DNA of 64,000 nucleotides from Spirometra erinaceieuropaei (GCA_902702965.1 CACRXP010001022.1:46704-110703); one strand, 5' to 3'; positions 31,772 to 43,179 are shown, counted from the stretch's first letter. The notes: generated by a model from the sequence alone, not told the origin. A program made the numbers and translations.

Positions 31772-32769
31772 TACAGTGGATGACCGATCTCATGAAATGT
31801 TGGCCGGAATTCTGGAATGAGTTTTCGATTTGGAAAGATTTCTTAGATGGGATTGTAATATTGATTAATATGCGACATAATCCTATAGGATTTTGAACTC
31901 GCCAGGATGTTGGCTTTTGAATGTACTTCTTTTGGATCTCCTGTAGAAACAGAACTCAGTAAAAAATGACTACTTAAGTAGAATTCATTTTTCGCATTGA
32001 TTTTCGATGGTCTTATAAGTTCGAATATATTTAGTGGAAAACATGCGCAAAAATAAACTTTCTTTTATACGTTTGGTGGAAAATCGCGTTGTCTTCACAT
32101 TTTATACTCGAAGAAACGACGTCCTTCGGTTTTAAAAAAGTTTCTAATTATGAGATTTTTATGACCGTGTGATGTCCATACGTGCAGAATCGCGCATGTC
32201 CGTTTATTAATGCTCCGCATTAAATGTACACCATGGTTCGCACCCACTACACAATTTTGTGAACTCTATATGGTATCTTCTTAAAAGGCATATAGGAGTG
32301 TATGATTTTCCTTACGCAGAAAGCATGCACCATGTAGACTGAAAGCGCTAAACTCTAATGCGACGGCTCGGTAGGCTTAAAATTATTCAGCAACTGGGAA
32401 ACTTTTTCAGAACCTAAATATACACTTTCTTTGGGTATAAAGTGGGAAAAATGTGATTTTCAACCAAAAGAGTAAGTGAAAGCACATTGTTGTGCATGTT
32501 TTCTAGAAAATATGTTCGAATTTATAAGACCATCGAAAATCAATATGAAAAACGCGCGCTACTTAAGCAGTCATTTTTTACTGAGTTCGTTTCTACAGGA
32601 GGTCCATAAGAAGTGCATTTATAAAAGCCAACATCCTGGCGAGTTCAAAATACTGTAGGATTATGCCGCATATAAATCAATATTACGATCACACCTAAGA
32701 AATCTTTCCAAATCGAAAACTCATTTCAGAATTTCGGCCAACATTTCATGAGATCGCTCACGCACTGTA
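31772..32769. mobile_element. Palindromic MITE, copy M5 (998 bp, inside Rep-A)
   Basis: TACAGTGGATGACCGATCTC ... GAGATCGCTCACGCACTGTA. Its removal rejoins the two halves of a Rep-A copy at a TA, in agreement with an uninterrupted Rep-A (GGCTATGTCTTGACA at 50230-50244). Confidence 0.92.
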
Positions 32770-32945
32770 TATCTAGACACCGGGTCCAGATGGGGGAGGA
32801 GAGAATGCGATCGATACTGTGTAATTCTACATTCACTATGAACTAATTCACGCACAAGTCACCGTCCATGCTCCGCCTTGTTGTGAAGCGCACGGTGGAC
32901 ATCGTCGGCAACGACGGTCGAAGTGTCATTATCCGTGTGTGTCCC
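32770..32945 (+). repeat. Rep-A copy 7, right part
   Basis: Continues from 31771, ending with the hairpin CGTCG-GCAA-CGACG at about 32905-32920. Confidence 0.8.
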
Positions 32946-32949
32946 AATC

Positions 32950-33137
32950 TCTATGTTGCCGACCGCTACAACTCACCAAAGACTTCTTCACAAATCACGC
33001 TCCCACTCGATCCGCAGTCGTCTGGATTTAAATAAGAAATCTCTAGCCGATTCGAGAGAGTGGTCTGAAATCCATAGAGGAAATATGCGCATTATTAATT
33101 GACTTTGAAAAAACTTTCGACTGGACTCCACGGGATG
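32950..33137 (+). pseudogene. LINE reverse-transcriptase motif A remnant
   Basis: At 33080-33130 one frame reads IEEICALLIDFEKTFDW, matching the DFxKAFD motif A of non-LTR reverse transcriptases. Upstream sequence is decayed, and M6 follows immediately. It differs from motif A of both LINEs above (FIDFQMAFD, FVDLTKAFD), so it is possibly a third family. Confidence 0.5.
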
Positions 33138-33798
33138 TACAGTAGTTTACCTATCGCATGAAATATCAACCGAAATTTTAACATTTTTGACTTCCAAAAG
33201 TTTTTCAACTCCCGAATAATTTTAATTCCAGCACGCGGTTGCAATTGAGCTTATGATTTAAAATCTCAAGGCTGTATACTTTTCGTTCGGGGAAAATCAC
33301 ATATTTCCCTACCATTTTAAATCGACATAATATAAAGAGACCAATAAATTTTGTGGTAAGTGTGGACCATGTTCCAGACTCCATTAGAAACAGTAATGAA
33401 AGGACAGATACGATGCTGTATAAAATTGAAATTTTTCGGTTCTGCAAAACCTTATAACGGCTTACTTCTTAAGCCGAAAGATACGCTCTCTTCAAGCATA
33501 AAATTTTTAAAAAACGTTATCTGCTACAAAGTGATACAAAAATTACTTTTGCGTGTTTGCTAAAAAACATGTGCAAATTTATAAGGGCATCGGAAAACAA
33601 TGAGGAAAATACGGACTGCATATGCAATACTTTTTGCAGGCGGCAGGAAAAAGCTCACTTAAATGTCACATCCTGTCGTGACTGAAATATCTTGAAATTA
33701 TGCTGTTTGAAAATTAACATTACAACTCGTTTAGCTAATCCTGTCTAATCGGAAACGCAATCGCAGAATTTCGATAAACACTTCATGAGGTAGACGAA
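33138..33798. mobile_element. Palindromic MITE, copy M6, internally deleted
   Basis: TACAGTAGTTTACCTATCGC at the left and a decayed inverse end at the right (CACTTCATGAGGTAGAC). About 660 bp instead of about 1000; the left arm lacks the outer third. Confidence 0.75.
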
Positions 33799-33799
33799 A

Positions 33800-35300
33800 T
33801 AAGCGAAGCCTGAAAGGCTGTGATAACCACCAAGACCATCAAAATATTAAAAAGTATTCTAGCTAAGAACCTGAGTAATTTGCAGCTCACTGGTGTCATT
33901 TGCATATGTTTCACCCGGATGTGATGGGAATGTTTTTAATTTTAATGTGTTTTAATGTTTTTAATTTTATGTGACTAGCCTCCAGATTAAATGACAGAAC
34001 TATGCATTCGTAAAATACGCTTGTTATTTACGCAATATTCTTTGAGTTCCGGTTGCCATAGGGTCCAAATCCTAGCGTGTTTCAAAACAATGATAGTGCA
34101 ACTAGTTAATAGTCCTTTTAGGAATGTAAGGTACTATTTGCCATAACTGCTACAACTGAAGTACCACTGAATCATTAGGGCTATCAAGCTAGCATATGCC
34201 AAAGGGCGGTCGGGGTTCACAGTGAGCCTTGCACTGACTTTTTTAGCTCAGATGAAATCAAGTCAATTTCATGTTTTTACAAACCAACCGGACTTCTTTT
34301 TTGTAGAAAGTGATCACCACACAAAAAATCGCTTCAGTGACAAGAAAGAAAGATTATGCATGATCACGACAAAACTTTGACAATATTCATGACTTCAGAT
34401 CGATACTACTGTTCATGAAAAAAACCCTTTTGATGGATGGTTTAACATTGAATCAGAAAAACTTTAACAAACTTGTACTGAAAGAGTCTGTGCCACTTGT
34501 TTGGTTGAAAATTGCGCCTATTTAAAAAGAACCTACTGCGCCTCAGACAACTACTAAAGAAGATAATCCGCGACCTTATGTCCATGTTCGATAAATTCTT
34601 GCCGGGCTAATGGACTTATATCAGTGAATTATGGTCATTGCCTACTACCGCTTGTTTTTGCCCCATAATCAGCTGATCGCACTGTACCATTGATTAATTT
34701 TCGACTTCGATTAAACCTGTTTTCCTCTCTTTCTCTCTGTTGTCCTTGACTACCCAACTGCCTTTCCGTCGCCTTTAAACTTGCCATCAGTGTGGGTTGC
34801 CGCACACTCAGAAAATTCAATTATTTACTTGAAAGTAACCGCCCGATGGCGAGTCACCGAAAACTTCCGTTCACCAAGCCGTCTTCCAGGAAATCGCGAA
34901 TTAAGTTTTTCTGGACCATCAAGTGTTCTGATTTGGAACCTAGTAGAGGCATTGGAAGACCCTTCTGCATCCCCAAAACCAAATATTTTGTAAGTCTGAA
35001 TGTCTCCTAACGGTGAGCAGTCCAAAATGACAGTTCAGTTTTACTAAGGGAAAGGTAGGCGAACGCCTTTGAACCCCCTATCAGTTACAATAACGTCACA
35101 ACAAAAAACAATACGTAAGGCAAGTTACTTCTGGTTGTGTTCTAGGTCTCACCTCCTGCACGGCAGCTCTCTGCGCCTAGCTACCTGTCGCTCAGGATAC
35201 GGTCATCAGCCAAACCACTCCCTCAACTAGAGTCTGTCACGGTAGCGCACGGGCGAAGCAGTCACAGTCACGTCTACGTATCGACGACTCAAATTTCCCG
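33800..35300. other. No recognisable gene
   Basis: AT-rich; a short TTTTAATGTTTTTAATTTTA duplication near 33935-33970. Frames at 34781-35025 on both strands are mutual shadows. Confidence 0.4.
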
Positions 35301-35304
35301 TTTA

Positions 35305-35450
35305 GTCCGTTTCTGCAATGCCAATAGAAGCGAAGAGACGAGTCCCAGGAAGTAGTCTTGAAGAAAGAGACAGGATCGCCGGGACAAGAGATTGTTTAGC
35401 CTGACCTTTCGGATTCCTGCTCGAACCCATCATTAGAGATAAAAGCAGAT
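35305..35450 (-). mobile_element. Penelope-type terminal repeat with hammerhead remnant
   Basis: Minus strand: CTAATGATGGGTTCGAGCAG (CTGATGA altered to CTAATGA), GAATCCGAAAGGTCAGGC (GAAAC altered to GAAAG), then TCTTCAAGACTACTTCCTGG. The helix II halves still pair (GGGTTC/GAATCC). It follows directly after a reverse-transcriptase fragment. Confidence 0.7.
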
Positions 35451-35762
35451 GCTGGTCTTTGTAGAAGCAGTTCGATTGTCTCGATCGCCAGGTCCTGCGG
35501 AATAGAAATAAAACGAGATGTAACATCAAAAGACACCATGACCTCATTTGGATGGAGGCTTTGAGTTTCCCCAGGAATTGTGCTGACGAAGAGACCGTGG
35601 TGTCTGACTCAGCGGTCAGGAACTTGAGACGCCGGAACAGCCACTTAGCCAGTCCGTACGTTGGAATCCCTTTGAACCACATGATGGGTCGAAGAGGAGC
35701 ACCGTCTTTGTGCACCTTAGGGAGGTCATAGAATCGGGCTAAAGCCGTATATTAGGGTCTCG
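35451..35762 (-). pseudogene. Penelope-like reverse-transcriptase fragment
   Basis: Minus strand reads RFYDLPKVHKDGAPLRPIMW, GIPTYGLAKWLFRRLK and VSSSAQFLGKLKASIQM. After a frameshift near 35545 comes MVSFDVTSRFISIPQDLAIE, the Penelope motif A (FDVTSLF type). This is the fingers-palm part of the Penelope reverse transcriptase. Truncated on both sides, with one frameshift. Confidence 0.85.
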
Positions 35763-35769
35763 CCATGCG

Positions 35770-35885
35770 TCTGTCCGTATCTGCTTTTATCTCTGATGAT
35801 GGCTTCGAGCAGGAATCCGAAACGTCAGGCTAATAAAGCTCTTGTCCCAGCGATCGTGTCTCCTTCTTCGAGTTTTTGCAATGCT
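35770..35885 (+). ncRNA. Hammerhead ribozyme, core intact
   Basis: CTGATGA (35793-35799), helix II GGCTTC/GAATCC with one mismatch, GAAAC (35819-35823), GTC (35824-35826), cleavage expected after 35826. Outer helix I: GCTTT (about 35783) with AAAGC (about 35835). A solo fragment in inverse orientation to the neighbour at 35305-35450. Confidence 0.75.
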
Positions 35886-36119
35886 TTTGTGGGATTGAAT
35901 TCCTTAGCAAAGCTCATACTAACACGATGCTACACACGCCTAGACCCTAGTTCCACACACTGTTTGCTGATTGTGACTCTTTCGGTTTGCAAATTACGAC
36001 GAAGAGTCGCACCGCGCACCTGCCTGGACTAGCGCTTTCAGTGGCTACGCTATATCGTATATCTAGGTTCATTTGTCTCGTCTGCAGAGCTAACAAGACA
36101 GACGAGGTCATTTTAATCC

Positions 36120-36550
36120 AGCACTCGGTCAAATGTGGCTAGGTGGCCGCACCTGAGGTAAAAAAACCCAACCGCCTGTTATTCGAGACCGGTGGTAATA
36201 GGGCGTTTATCAAGTGGGACCGGGGAACACACAGGCGACGAGGTCAAGTAATTGCATGCATTAGAAAGGCTACTGGGAACGTGTGGTTGTAATTTGAGCG
36301 GTTGAGAAATAGTTGCCCTAACCCGCAACCGTAACCCCTAACCCTAAAACACAACCATAACCCCTAACCCTAACCTTAACCGCAGCCCCAAACCCTAACC
36401 CTGGGACATCCAACGCGAAAGTTAGAAGGAGACGACAAACCGAAAGTCAAGGAAGACCACCGACATTGGTTCAAAAGGGTAGACACGACAAAAAAGAAAC
36501 AAGGCCGCCAACAGAAAACCCACCGCAACGCACAGCAACACCATGCCAAC
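36120..36550 (-). repeat. Dispersed unit with telomere-like core, copy 2
   Basis: CCCTAA-type array at 36315-36405 (CCCCTAACCCTAACCTTAAC) flanked by the same sequences as 1500-2015 in inverse orientation (for example CACCTGAGGTAAAAAAACCC on one side and GGAAGACCACCGACATTGG on the other). Confidence 0.7.
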
Positions 36551-37189
36551 GTAATCATACCAGATCATCCATCAGGAGCGGCTGCATTACAGCATCTTAC
36601 CCACCACTCTTAATGCCGTGTTCTGGCCAAGTAACTAGAACTGTGCTTGTGCTCTCATTAAACGAGGGTTTGCATCTCACGAGACGACTGCGCCAAGATG
36701 TCTCGCACAGTGGCGCCAGACTGCCTTGACGGTTGTTGGCGTTGAGTGCCTTTCATGCTCCGTAGGCATCCTATTCCCACCCCGGGGGGAGGCTTGCTTT
36801 CTGTAAACGAGTCGGCCAGCCTAAGACCTCTCCGGCCTACGGTTCCACTTGAGGGAACAGCATTTGATACAAAATGCGACACGAGAAATCTAACTGTTTC
36901 TACAATGCAGACCCCTCTCTCTCGTGCCCGATGATTCACGTGACCTGCGGGCGGACATTACCGCCCTTGAGGCCACGCCGCACGCACGGCACGAGAACTA
37001 CCTCGACTGGGTCAGACTTCAATCTGATTACTAATTGACTGACCCTGCAACCTTGGGTTCTAATTTTTTGAACCTACGTCAACCTCTAGACTGTCATAGC
37101 TGTTAGGAGTTCTTTGCTGCTCGGGTTTCCCCGTCAGTTTTTTCAGCCGGAATTTTGGTCTGCAGTAAATTCCGATTATTCCCTTTACT

Positions 37190-37401
37190 GTTAATTACAG
37201 CGCGCATACGGTCCCACGGCAGTCACGTGCTATAAATACTGCACTCCTTGTGCCACCATCACCTTTATCTGCGAATGTCTCTGATGATGGATTCCAGTGA
37301 GAATCCGAAAGGTCAGACCAGTAAAGTTCTTGTTCCAGTGATCGCATCTTCGTCTTCTGAACTGCTACCTGGAATTCGCCTGTTCGCTTCTATCGGCATT
37401 G
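37190..37401 (+). mobile_element. Short Penelope-type/hammerhead element with 8-bp target duplication
   Basis: Flanked by CCTTTACT at 37182-37189 and 37402-37409. Contains GTTAATTACAG, TATAAATACTGC (37231-37242), a hammerhead and the tail TTCGCTTCTATCGGCATTG. At 212 bp it has no coding capacity and looks like a complete insertion unit, so it is either a severely 5'-truncated Penelope copy or a non-autonomous derivative. Confidence 0.8.
37265..37335 (+). ncRNA. Hammerhead ribozyme, near-intact
   Basis: CTGATGA (37281-37287), perfect helix II GGATTC/GAATCC with loop CAGTGA, then GAAAG instead of GAAAC followed by GTC. The C-to-G change sits in the vestigial helix III. Confidence 0.65.
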
Positions 37402-37999
37402 CCTTTACTTTCGTTCAGCGCGATTCCAAGCTGACAGAGGGGGACGGCAGAGATGCAGGTAGATTGACACAGAGCTGTTTTGGGCTTATTCTGCCTTTTT
37501 TCAGTCAGTTATGACACTGACCGTCTCTGTTATCATAGCTTAGTGGAGCTCTGTCTGACAGGTGATTGGCTGATAGTGGTCTCTTGAGGCCTCCTCGCAA
37601 ACGCAGGCACTGTACGAGAACTACGTCGACTGGGTCAGACTTCAATTTCATCACTAACTGACTGACCTTGTGAACTTGGGTTCTAAATTTTTGAGCCTAC
37701 GTCAACCTCTAGACTGCCATAACGGGTTTTCCCGTCAGTTTTTTTCAGCCGGAATTGTGATTTGCAGTAAATTCAAACTATTACCTTCACTTTCTTTCGG
37801 CGAGATTCCAAGCTGACAGAGGGTGACGGCAGAGATGCAGGTAGGTTTACACAGAACTGTTTCGGGCCTATCCTGTCTTTGTTCAGTCAGTTATGACACT
37901 GACCACCTCTGTTATCATAGCTTAGTGGAGCTCGGTCTGACAGGTGATTGGCTGATAGTGGTCTCGGCCACCAATTCAGACCTACTGAACACACGAGAA

Positions 38000-38955
38000 T
38001 GTGGACCCTACCCCAGTAGCCTTACGTTAAATGCCAGGAGGACATCTATTCCCCCCCTGACCTAACCTCAATCCTACCCGTCCTGCTACCTCCTAACCAT
38101 AACAGTAACACTGGCCCTAACCCCTGGAATATAGAAGACGACCTGAACTACGGATAGTCCAGACGCCCTTAACCGACCAATCAGGAAGCAGATAAACCAG
38201 TGCGCGCTAACTGATGAAATAGGAAGAGTCAATCTCATTTCCGTACATAAGGGTTACCAGTCTCTAGATGGAAAGAAATTGTTTCTGATGTATCGATTTA
38301 TCATTGAATAGAGAAATTGGCAGTCTGTTTCAGTGGTTCTTCTCAGTTAACTGTCAATATTTTAGGGGATTTGTCGATTTAGGCTGTTGTCTTTCCTCGC
38401 CATCTTTCTTCCAGTTCGGATTCCAGTTCATAGTCACTTCTTGCTTGTGGTCATCGTTGAAACCACATGAGGAATCTTCATAACGAGACAGGCGCGATCG
38501 TCGAAGATTCGCAATGCTGTAATTCAGTGAGATGTACGGAGTCGGAACATGCCAGTTGACAAATTGTTGCGCACCACCGGCTGATTTGGGGTTTTTCTAA
38601 TTGCATTAGTTGTCACACCAAAGCCTTCAGGGGTTGAAAATTTTGAAAGCACTGGTCCATGAGAGACATTTTTGCTTCTAGTGTACTCCTTTGATGAGAG
38701 CATTCCAGTTTCAGAATCATGCCTGCAAGATATAAGGTCAAGGCTCTTCACCAGCCGCCGACAATTATTATCTCCACCAAATATTACACACTGGCAAGTT
38801 ACGTACAGTTGTCCTTTTAGAAACCCATTTTTCAGCTACTTTGAACATCTATGCAGTCTCGGAATGGATTTAAAACAGATACTTCTGTCTATCTGCCTTC
38901 ATCATGGCTTGTTCCGGTTCAAGGTTATGCACAACGGATACCGAGCTTTCTCTCC
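38000..38955. other. No recognisable gene; telomere-like remnant
   Basis: 38055-38130 has scattered CCTAACC and CCCTAACCCC words. 38524-38751 (minus) and 38672-39127 (plus) are open, but without motifs. Confidence 0.4.
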
Positions 38956-38960
38956 CCTCC

Positions 38961-39015
<55 letters not shown>
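38956..39015. repeat. (CT)n microsatellite
   Basis: About 28 CT units, interrupted once near the start. Confidence 0.95.
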
Positions 39016-39021
<6 letters not shown>

Positions 39022-39074
39022 CAACTTCGTATTGGCTAGTCTCCAGTCGTGTGCCGAATGCAGAAAGAGGGTGG

Positions 39075-39345
39075 TAGCTGTAGCAGGCTGGGGTTTGCAC
39101 CGGCAGTTTGAGCCTCTCGAACGATGATGTGTCCCGTGTGCCGCACAGCATGACAGGCGCAGAACTGTGAATCAGTTTATACTGAGAACTGACTTGCGCA
39201 GCATCTATCGCACTCCCCTCCCTCACCTGCCTGGCTTCGGTGGCAAGAAAGGGCCAAGAAGACCGGAGGAAGGATGGGGCGCAGGGGCTGGAAAATCTGC
39301 AACAGTCCGTCTGCGCGTGCCACATACGGCCTGGTTCCCACGGGC
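39075..39345 (-). repeat. Rep-A copy 8 (3' part)
   Basis: Minus strand: CTCCGGTCTTCTTGGCCC, GTGCGATAGATGCTGCGCAA, CAGTATAAACTGATTCACAG. The terminal hairpins are lost. Confidence 0.65.
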
Positions 39346-39544
39346 ACTTACTAGATCTTCATGAATATAGCGGCTCGGATCCCAATCTGAACGAGAGCGC
39401 CTCAGAGATCACATAAAAAGGAACCATTGAATTTGACTCGCCTTCCCGACAGAATCGAGTTACTGTGCCAATTAACAACCATCAAATCCTCGACTTTCAG
39501 CTCTTCATTATAGAGTTGAACTCGTCAAATTTATTAAAGTGATA

Positions 39545-39920
39545 AATGGTAACGGGCTCTCACCGATCGTTCTTACGGAACTCACTCGTTCCGTTGTGCC
39601 TTATGGGCTCTCTCCCGAGCCCAACCAGCAGCTGCACAATGGCGCATGATATAGGCAGTATGCTACTACCGAAAAACACAAGGGAGACTGGAATGGTCAT
39701 TTCTGGCTTATTAGCCGTCGTCAGCCAGTCATACCCAACCCCGAAGTGTGGAACATGCGAGGCTCGAACTCGCGACCTGTTAGTTGAAAGTCCACGCCTC
39801 TAACCACTGGGCCACGAGCCCGTCGCCCTGTCGGTTTCGATCGGGAATATACAATGGCAGTGGGGGGACGCTCACCGATCGTTCTTACGGAACTCACTCA
39901 TTCCGTTGAGAGAAATGTGC
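39545..39920 (-). mobile_element. tRNA-derived SINE S8 flanked by two foldback arms
   Basis: Minus strand: head GGGCTCGTGGCCCAGTGGTT (A box), GGTCGCGAGTTCGAGCCTCG (B box), body GGTTGGGTATGACTGGCTGA, AGAAATGACCATTCCAGTCT and CTTGTGTTTTTCGGTAGTAG. On both sides lie direct copies of the arm CTCACCGATCGTTCTTACGG. This is the best-preserved head-plus-body copy. Confidence 0.85.
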
Positions 39921-40777
39921 TGAATTGCCACGGCGTTGGATTCCACAGATTCGACCACATTCTCTGTCATCCTTCTCCCATGCGTCAGTACGCTGTCCGA
40001 GTCGCCTTGCCATCCAGTGAGGGGATTGGGCGCATTTGCTGGCGTTGCACCTACACCTAGACGTGTCAACCCATCTCCCATGCGCGGAAGTTGTTATGGG
40101 ATACACGGACTCCGCACAGCCTCATTAACGTGCTCCGTGACCCTAACTGACTCCCGTCATGGTTTGGAGCATCCATTGCGTGGCTCGTCGTGGGAGCAAG
40201 GCAGTTGTACCAGTTGCCTCCTTGCACAAGGTGGTTATCCCAATCTGGCCTCATCAGACGTCCAGTTCTCATCTGCGGCTGCAAATATACGTCGTCGGTG
40301 CAGTGGGCGACTTCCTGGAAGTTTGTAAAACAACAATATTGGATGCTCTGTGGGCATCAGAATAATCTGCTGCTGTTTTCGGTGATCAGGTTTCCTTTGT
40401 AAGCGCCCGCATCTCAAACTTTGAGCGGGAGAAAAGTGCTCCAGATCATTTGGCTTGCAGTCAGTGACCAATTTAATTAAATGTTATCCGAAATTCTAAA
40501 TTGCGTTTTCGATTAGGTAGGATTACTTAAGCGCGGTTGTAATATTGGTTATCTTGCAGCATAATACCGTAATTTGTCAGATATATCAGGGTGTTGGATT
40601 TTAAATGCCCTTCTTTTCGGTCACCTCCAATGAGAGCACTCGGTAAAATATGACTACTAAATAGTAGGCATTTTTATATCGATCTTCGATGCCCTTATAA
40701 ATTCAAATATATTTTGTAGATGACACGCATAAAAATATCGTGTCCTGCACTGATTTGGTGGCAAATCATATCTTTAA

Positions 40778-40850
40778 ATTTTCGGCTGACGACGGCTAAT
40801 AAGCCAGAAATGGCCATTTCAGTGTCCCTTGTCTTTGTCGGATAAAGGTA
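40778..40850 (+). mobile_element. tRNA-SINE body fragment S9
   Basis: CGGCTGACGACGGCTAATAA, GCCAGAAATGGCCATTTCAG, CCTTGTCTTTGTCGGATAAA inside the left arm of M7. It has no tRNA head, as expected for 5' truncation. Confidence 0.8.
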
Positions 40851-40994
40851 CTCTGCCAGTAAGTCTTTCGTTTCCAGAATAATATTGAGCTCTATCTGCC
40901 GTTGCATTTGCCCTTAGGGTTTTTGTCCACTAGCTTTATACTCTCCGCGTAGTTAAAAATATTCATTCCTCTATTACATTAAACAGATACCATA

Positions 40995-41998
40995 TACAGT
41001 AGATGTGCTAACTCATGAAATGGCAACCCAAATTTCGAAATGCGTTCTCGTTTCGAAAAGATAAATTAAGTAGTGTTGTAAAACTAATCATGATGCAGCA
41101 TTAATCTATGAAGATCCAGTTACCACAGGGTGTCGGCTTTCGAAAGAACTTAGTTTCGACAGCATGCAAGATCTATACTCTGCAAAAATTACTATTTAAG
41201 TAGTATGCAATTTTCTCATTGATTTTCGATGTCCTTGAAAATTCAATTATATTTCATGGATAACATGCATAAACATATTCATTCTTCTACTTATTCGGTA
41301 GAAAATCACGTCTTCTTCCAATTTCATACTCAAAGGAAGGGTATAATTCGGTTTTAAAAAAAACTTTTTTAATTCCCGAATAATTTTGAACCCGACCTGC
41401 TGTTACACTTGCATTCAGGGTTTCCAAACTAAATATTAGCTGTATATTTTCCGTGTACGGAAAACCATGCATTTCTCTATGGTGTTAAGAGGATACCATA
41501 TGAAGTTCATAAAATTAAGCAGTGGATTTGAGCAATATTTTTAACTTTACAAGCCACATTCGTAAATGCAGATACATGACGTTTCATGAACGGCCATTTA
41601 ACGGTATTAAAAAATCTCAGAATTAGAAACTTTTTTAAAACCGTATTATACTCTTCGTTTGAGTATGAAATTGGAAGAAGACGTGATTTTCTACCGAATA
41701 AGTAAAAGAATGGATATATTTATGCATGTTATCCATGAACTATAATTGAATTTTCAAGGACATCGAAAATCAATGAGAAAATTGCATGCTACTTATGTAG
41801 TAATTTTTTGCAGAGTATAGATCTCGCATGCAGCCGAAAATAAGTTCGTTCGAAAGCCGACACCCTGAGGTAACTGGATAATTATAGACTTATGCTGCAT
41901 CATGATTAGTTTTACAACACTACTTAATTTATCTTTTCGAACCGAGAACGCATTTCGAAATTTGGGTTGCCATTTCATGAGTTGGCACATCTGCTGTA
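40995..41998. mobile_element. Palindromic MITE, copy M8 (1004 bp, inside M7)
   Basis: TACAGTAGATGTGCTAACTC ... GAGTTGGCACATCTGCTGTA. The arms are very well matched (CAACCCAAATTTCGAAATGC versus GCATTTCGAAATTTGGGTTG), so this is among the youngest copies here. Confidence 0.93.
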
Positions 41999-42694
41999 GA
42001 GCTCATGACGTTTTGCAACAGACTGTAGACTATGCCGCAAACTCCATGAGGAGTATCGTTGAACAAACAGACACGATGTTATTGGAATGGATATTGCACA
42101 GTCATGAAAACCTCATCACAAGAAACTTTTTCAAACAGAAAGATGCCCTTCCTTTGGGGATAAATTTGGAGAAGTCAGGATTTGCTATCAAAAGAGCGCA
42201 ATAAAAAATATTTTTATGCATATGCTGTACAAAATATATTCAAATTTGCAGGGGCATCGAAAATCAATGGAAAAATGGTCTACTATATAAATAGACATTT
42301 TTGCCGACAGCGGTCACCGGGCAGCACTATGCCACGAGATATTCGGTATTATCAAGCTCCCTTAAGTAATCCTTCCAAGTCGAATAGGCATTTTACAATT
42401 TCGGCCAATATCCCATGAGGTTAGTTCGGGGAGGTAGAATCAGCTGCAAGCTGAGAAGTGTGTAAGGTCATCGGAAACCGATGGAATGAGGAAATACCCC
42501 TTGTCCCTCATACAATAGAAGCAGTAATTTAAAAAATTCGCAGCCGGCAACTTAAGATAATCTGAAACAAATGTTAAATGTTATAGGCCCGCAAGGAAAG
42601 CAGATACTTTAACAGAAATGATATGTTCCCGTGGCACCTCGTCGGGAACTCACCAATCCCATCAGAGAGAGCATGCTTAAGAAGGAAAAACCGC

Positions 42695-43175
42695 TTAAAG
42701 GAGTACTGATGAAAACAAAGCACACCAGAAGCAGCTATTTCTGGCTTATAAGGCGTCGCCAGCCAGTCATACATAAACCCAGATGTGGATCACCTGAAAT
42801 TTGAACCCGAGATCTTTGATCATTCGGTGTGACAGTCTACCATTGAGCCATAAGTCCGTTTTATTAGCGGTTGTGATCGGAAATACTAATTATGATAGAT
42901 GAGCGCTCACCGATCGGGCCACGGAACGTGCCCGTCCCGTTGTCCTTTGGGGATCAAACTAGAACCCTCACAGGCAATTGAACAGCGACTAGTGGTATAG
43001 GCTCTTTGATCATTGAGCGTTAAGTGGTCCAGCATTCTAAGATTTAGCCACGAGCTCATTGCGCTGTCGGATGAGATCGGAAATGCTGTGTGTGGTAGGG
43101 TGTGGTTGGCTGGCAACGTCTAATAGGCCCTAAATGCCGTCTCAATCTCCCTTCTCTTCCTCGGTACTGCCTTCG
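42695..43175. mobile_element. Diverged tRNA-SINE cluster S10/S11
   Basis: 42710-42890 is a minus-strand copy (TTTGAACCCGAGATCTTTGA is the B-box side; CTACCATTGAGCCATAAGTC the A-box side). 42900-42960 is a foldback arm (GCTCACCGATCGGGCCACGG). 43010-43080 has another minus-strand head remnant, and 43095-43175 a plus-strand body. Confidence 0.55.
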
Positions 43176-43179
43176 AGGG

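Larger units (their letters stand above)
36970..37965 (+). repeat. Tandem duplication of an A+B unit of about 0.4 kb, split by a hammerhead element
   Basis: A1 (36970-37189) matches A2 (37588-37790): GAGAACTACCTCGACTGGGT, AACCTCTAGACTGTCATA, CAGCCGGAATT. B1 (37402-37587) matches B2 (37795-37965): GATTCCAAGCTGACAGAGGG, GACAGGTGATTGGCTGATAG. The order is A1-[212-bp insertion]-B1-A2-B2. No coding motif. Confidence 0.85.
40459..42424. mobile_element. Palindromic MITE, copy M7, split by SINE fragment and by MITE M8
   Basis: Left arm 40459-40996 (CAGTGACCAATTTAATTAAA start, eroded) and right arm 41999-42424. It contains a 73-bp SINE piece (40778-40850), and M8 is inserted at the TA of GATACCATATA/GAGCTCAT. 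Without the inserts it would be about 0.9 kb. Confidence 0.85.

Noticed and set aside
38672..39325. Two 151-codon frames across the (CT)n tract
   Set aside because: Both owe their length to the stop-free dinucleotide repeat (Ser-Leu or Glu-Arg runs) and partly to Rep-A.
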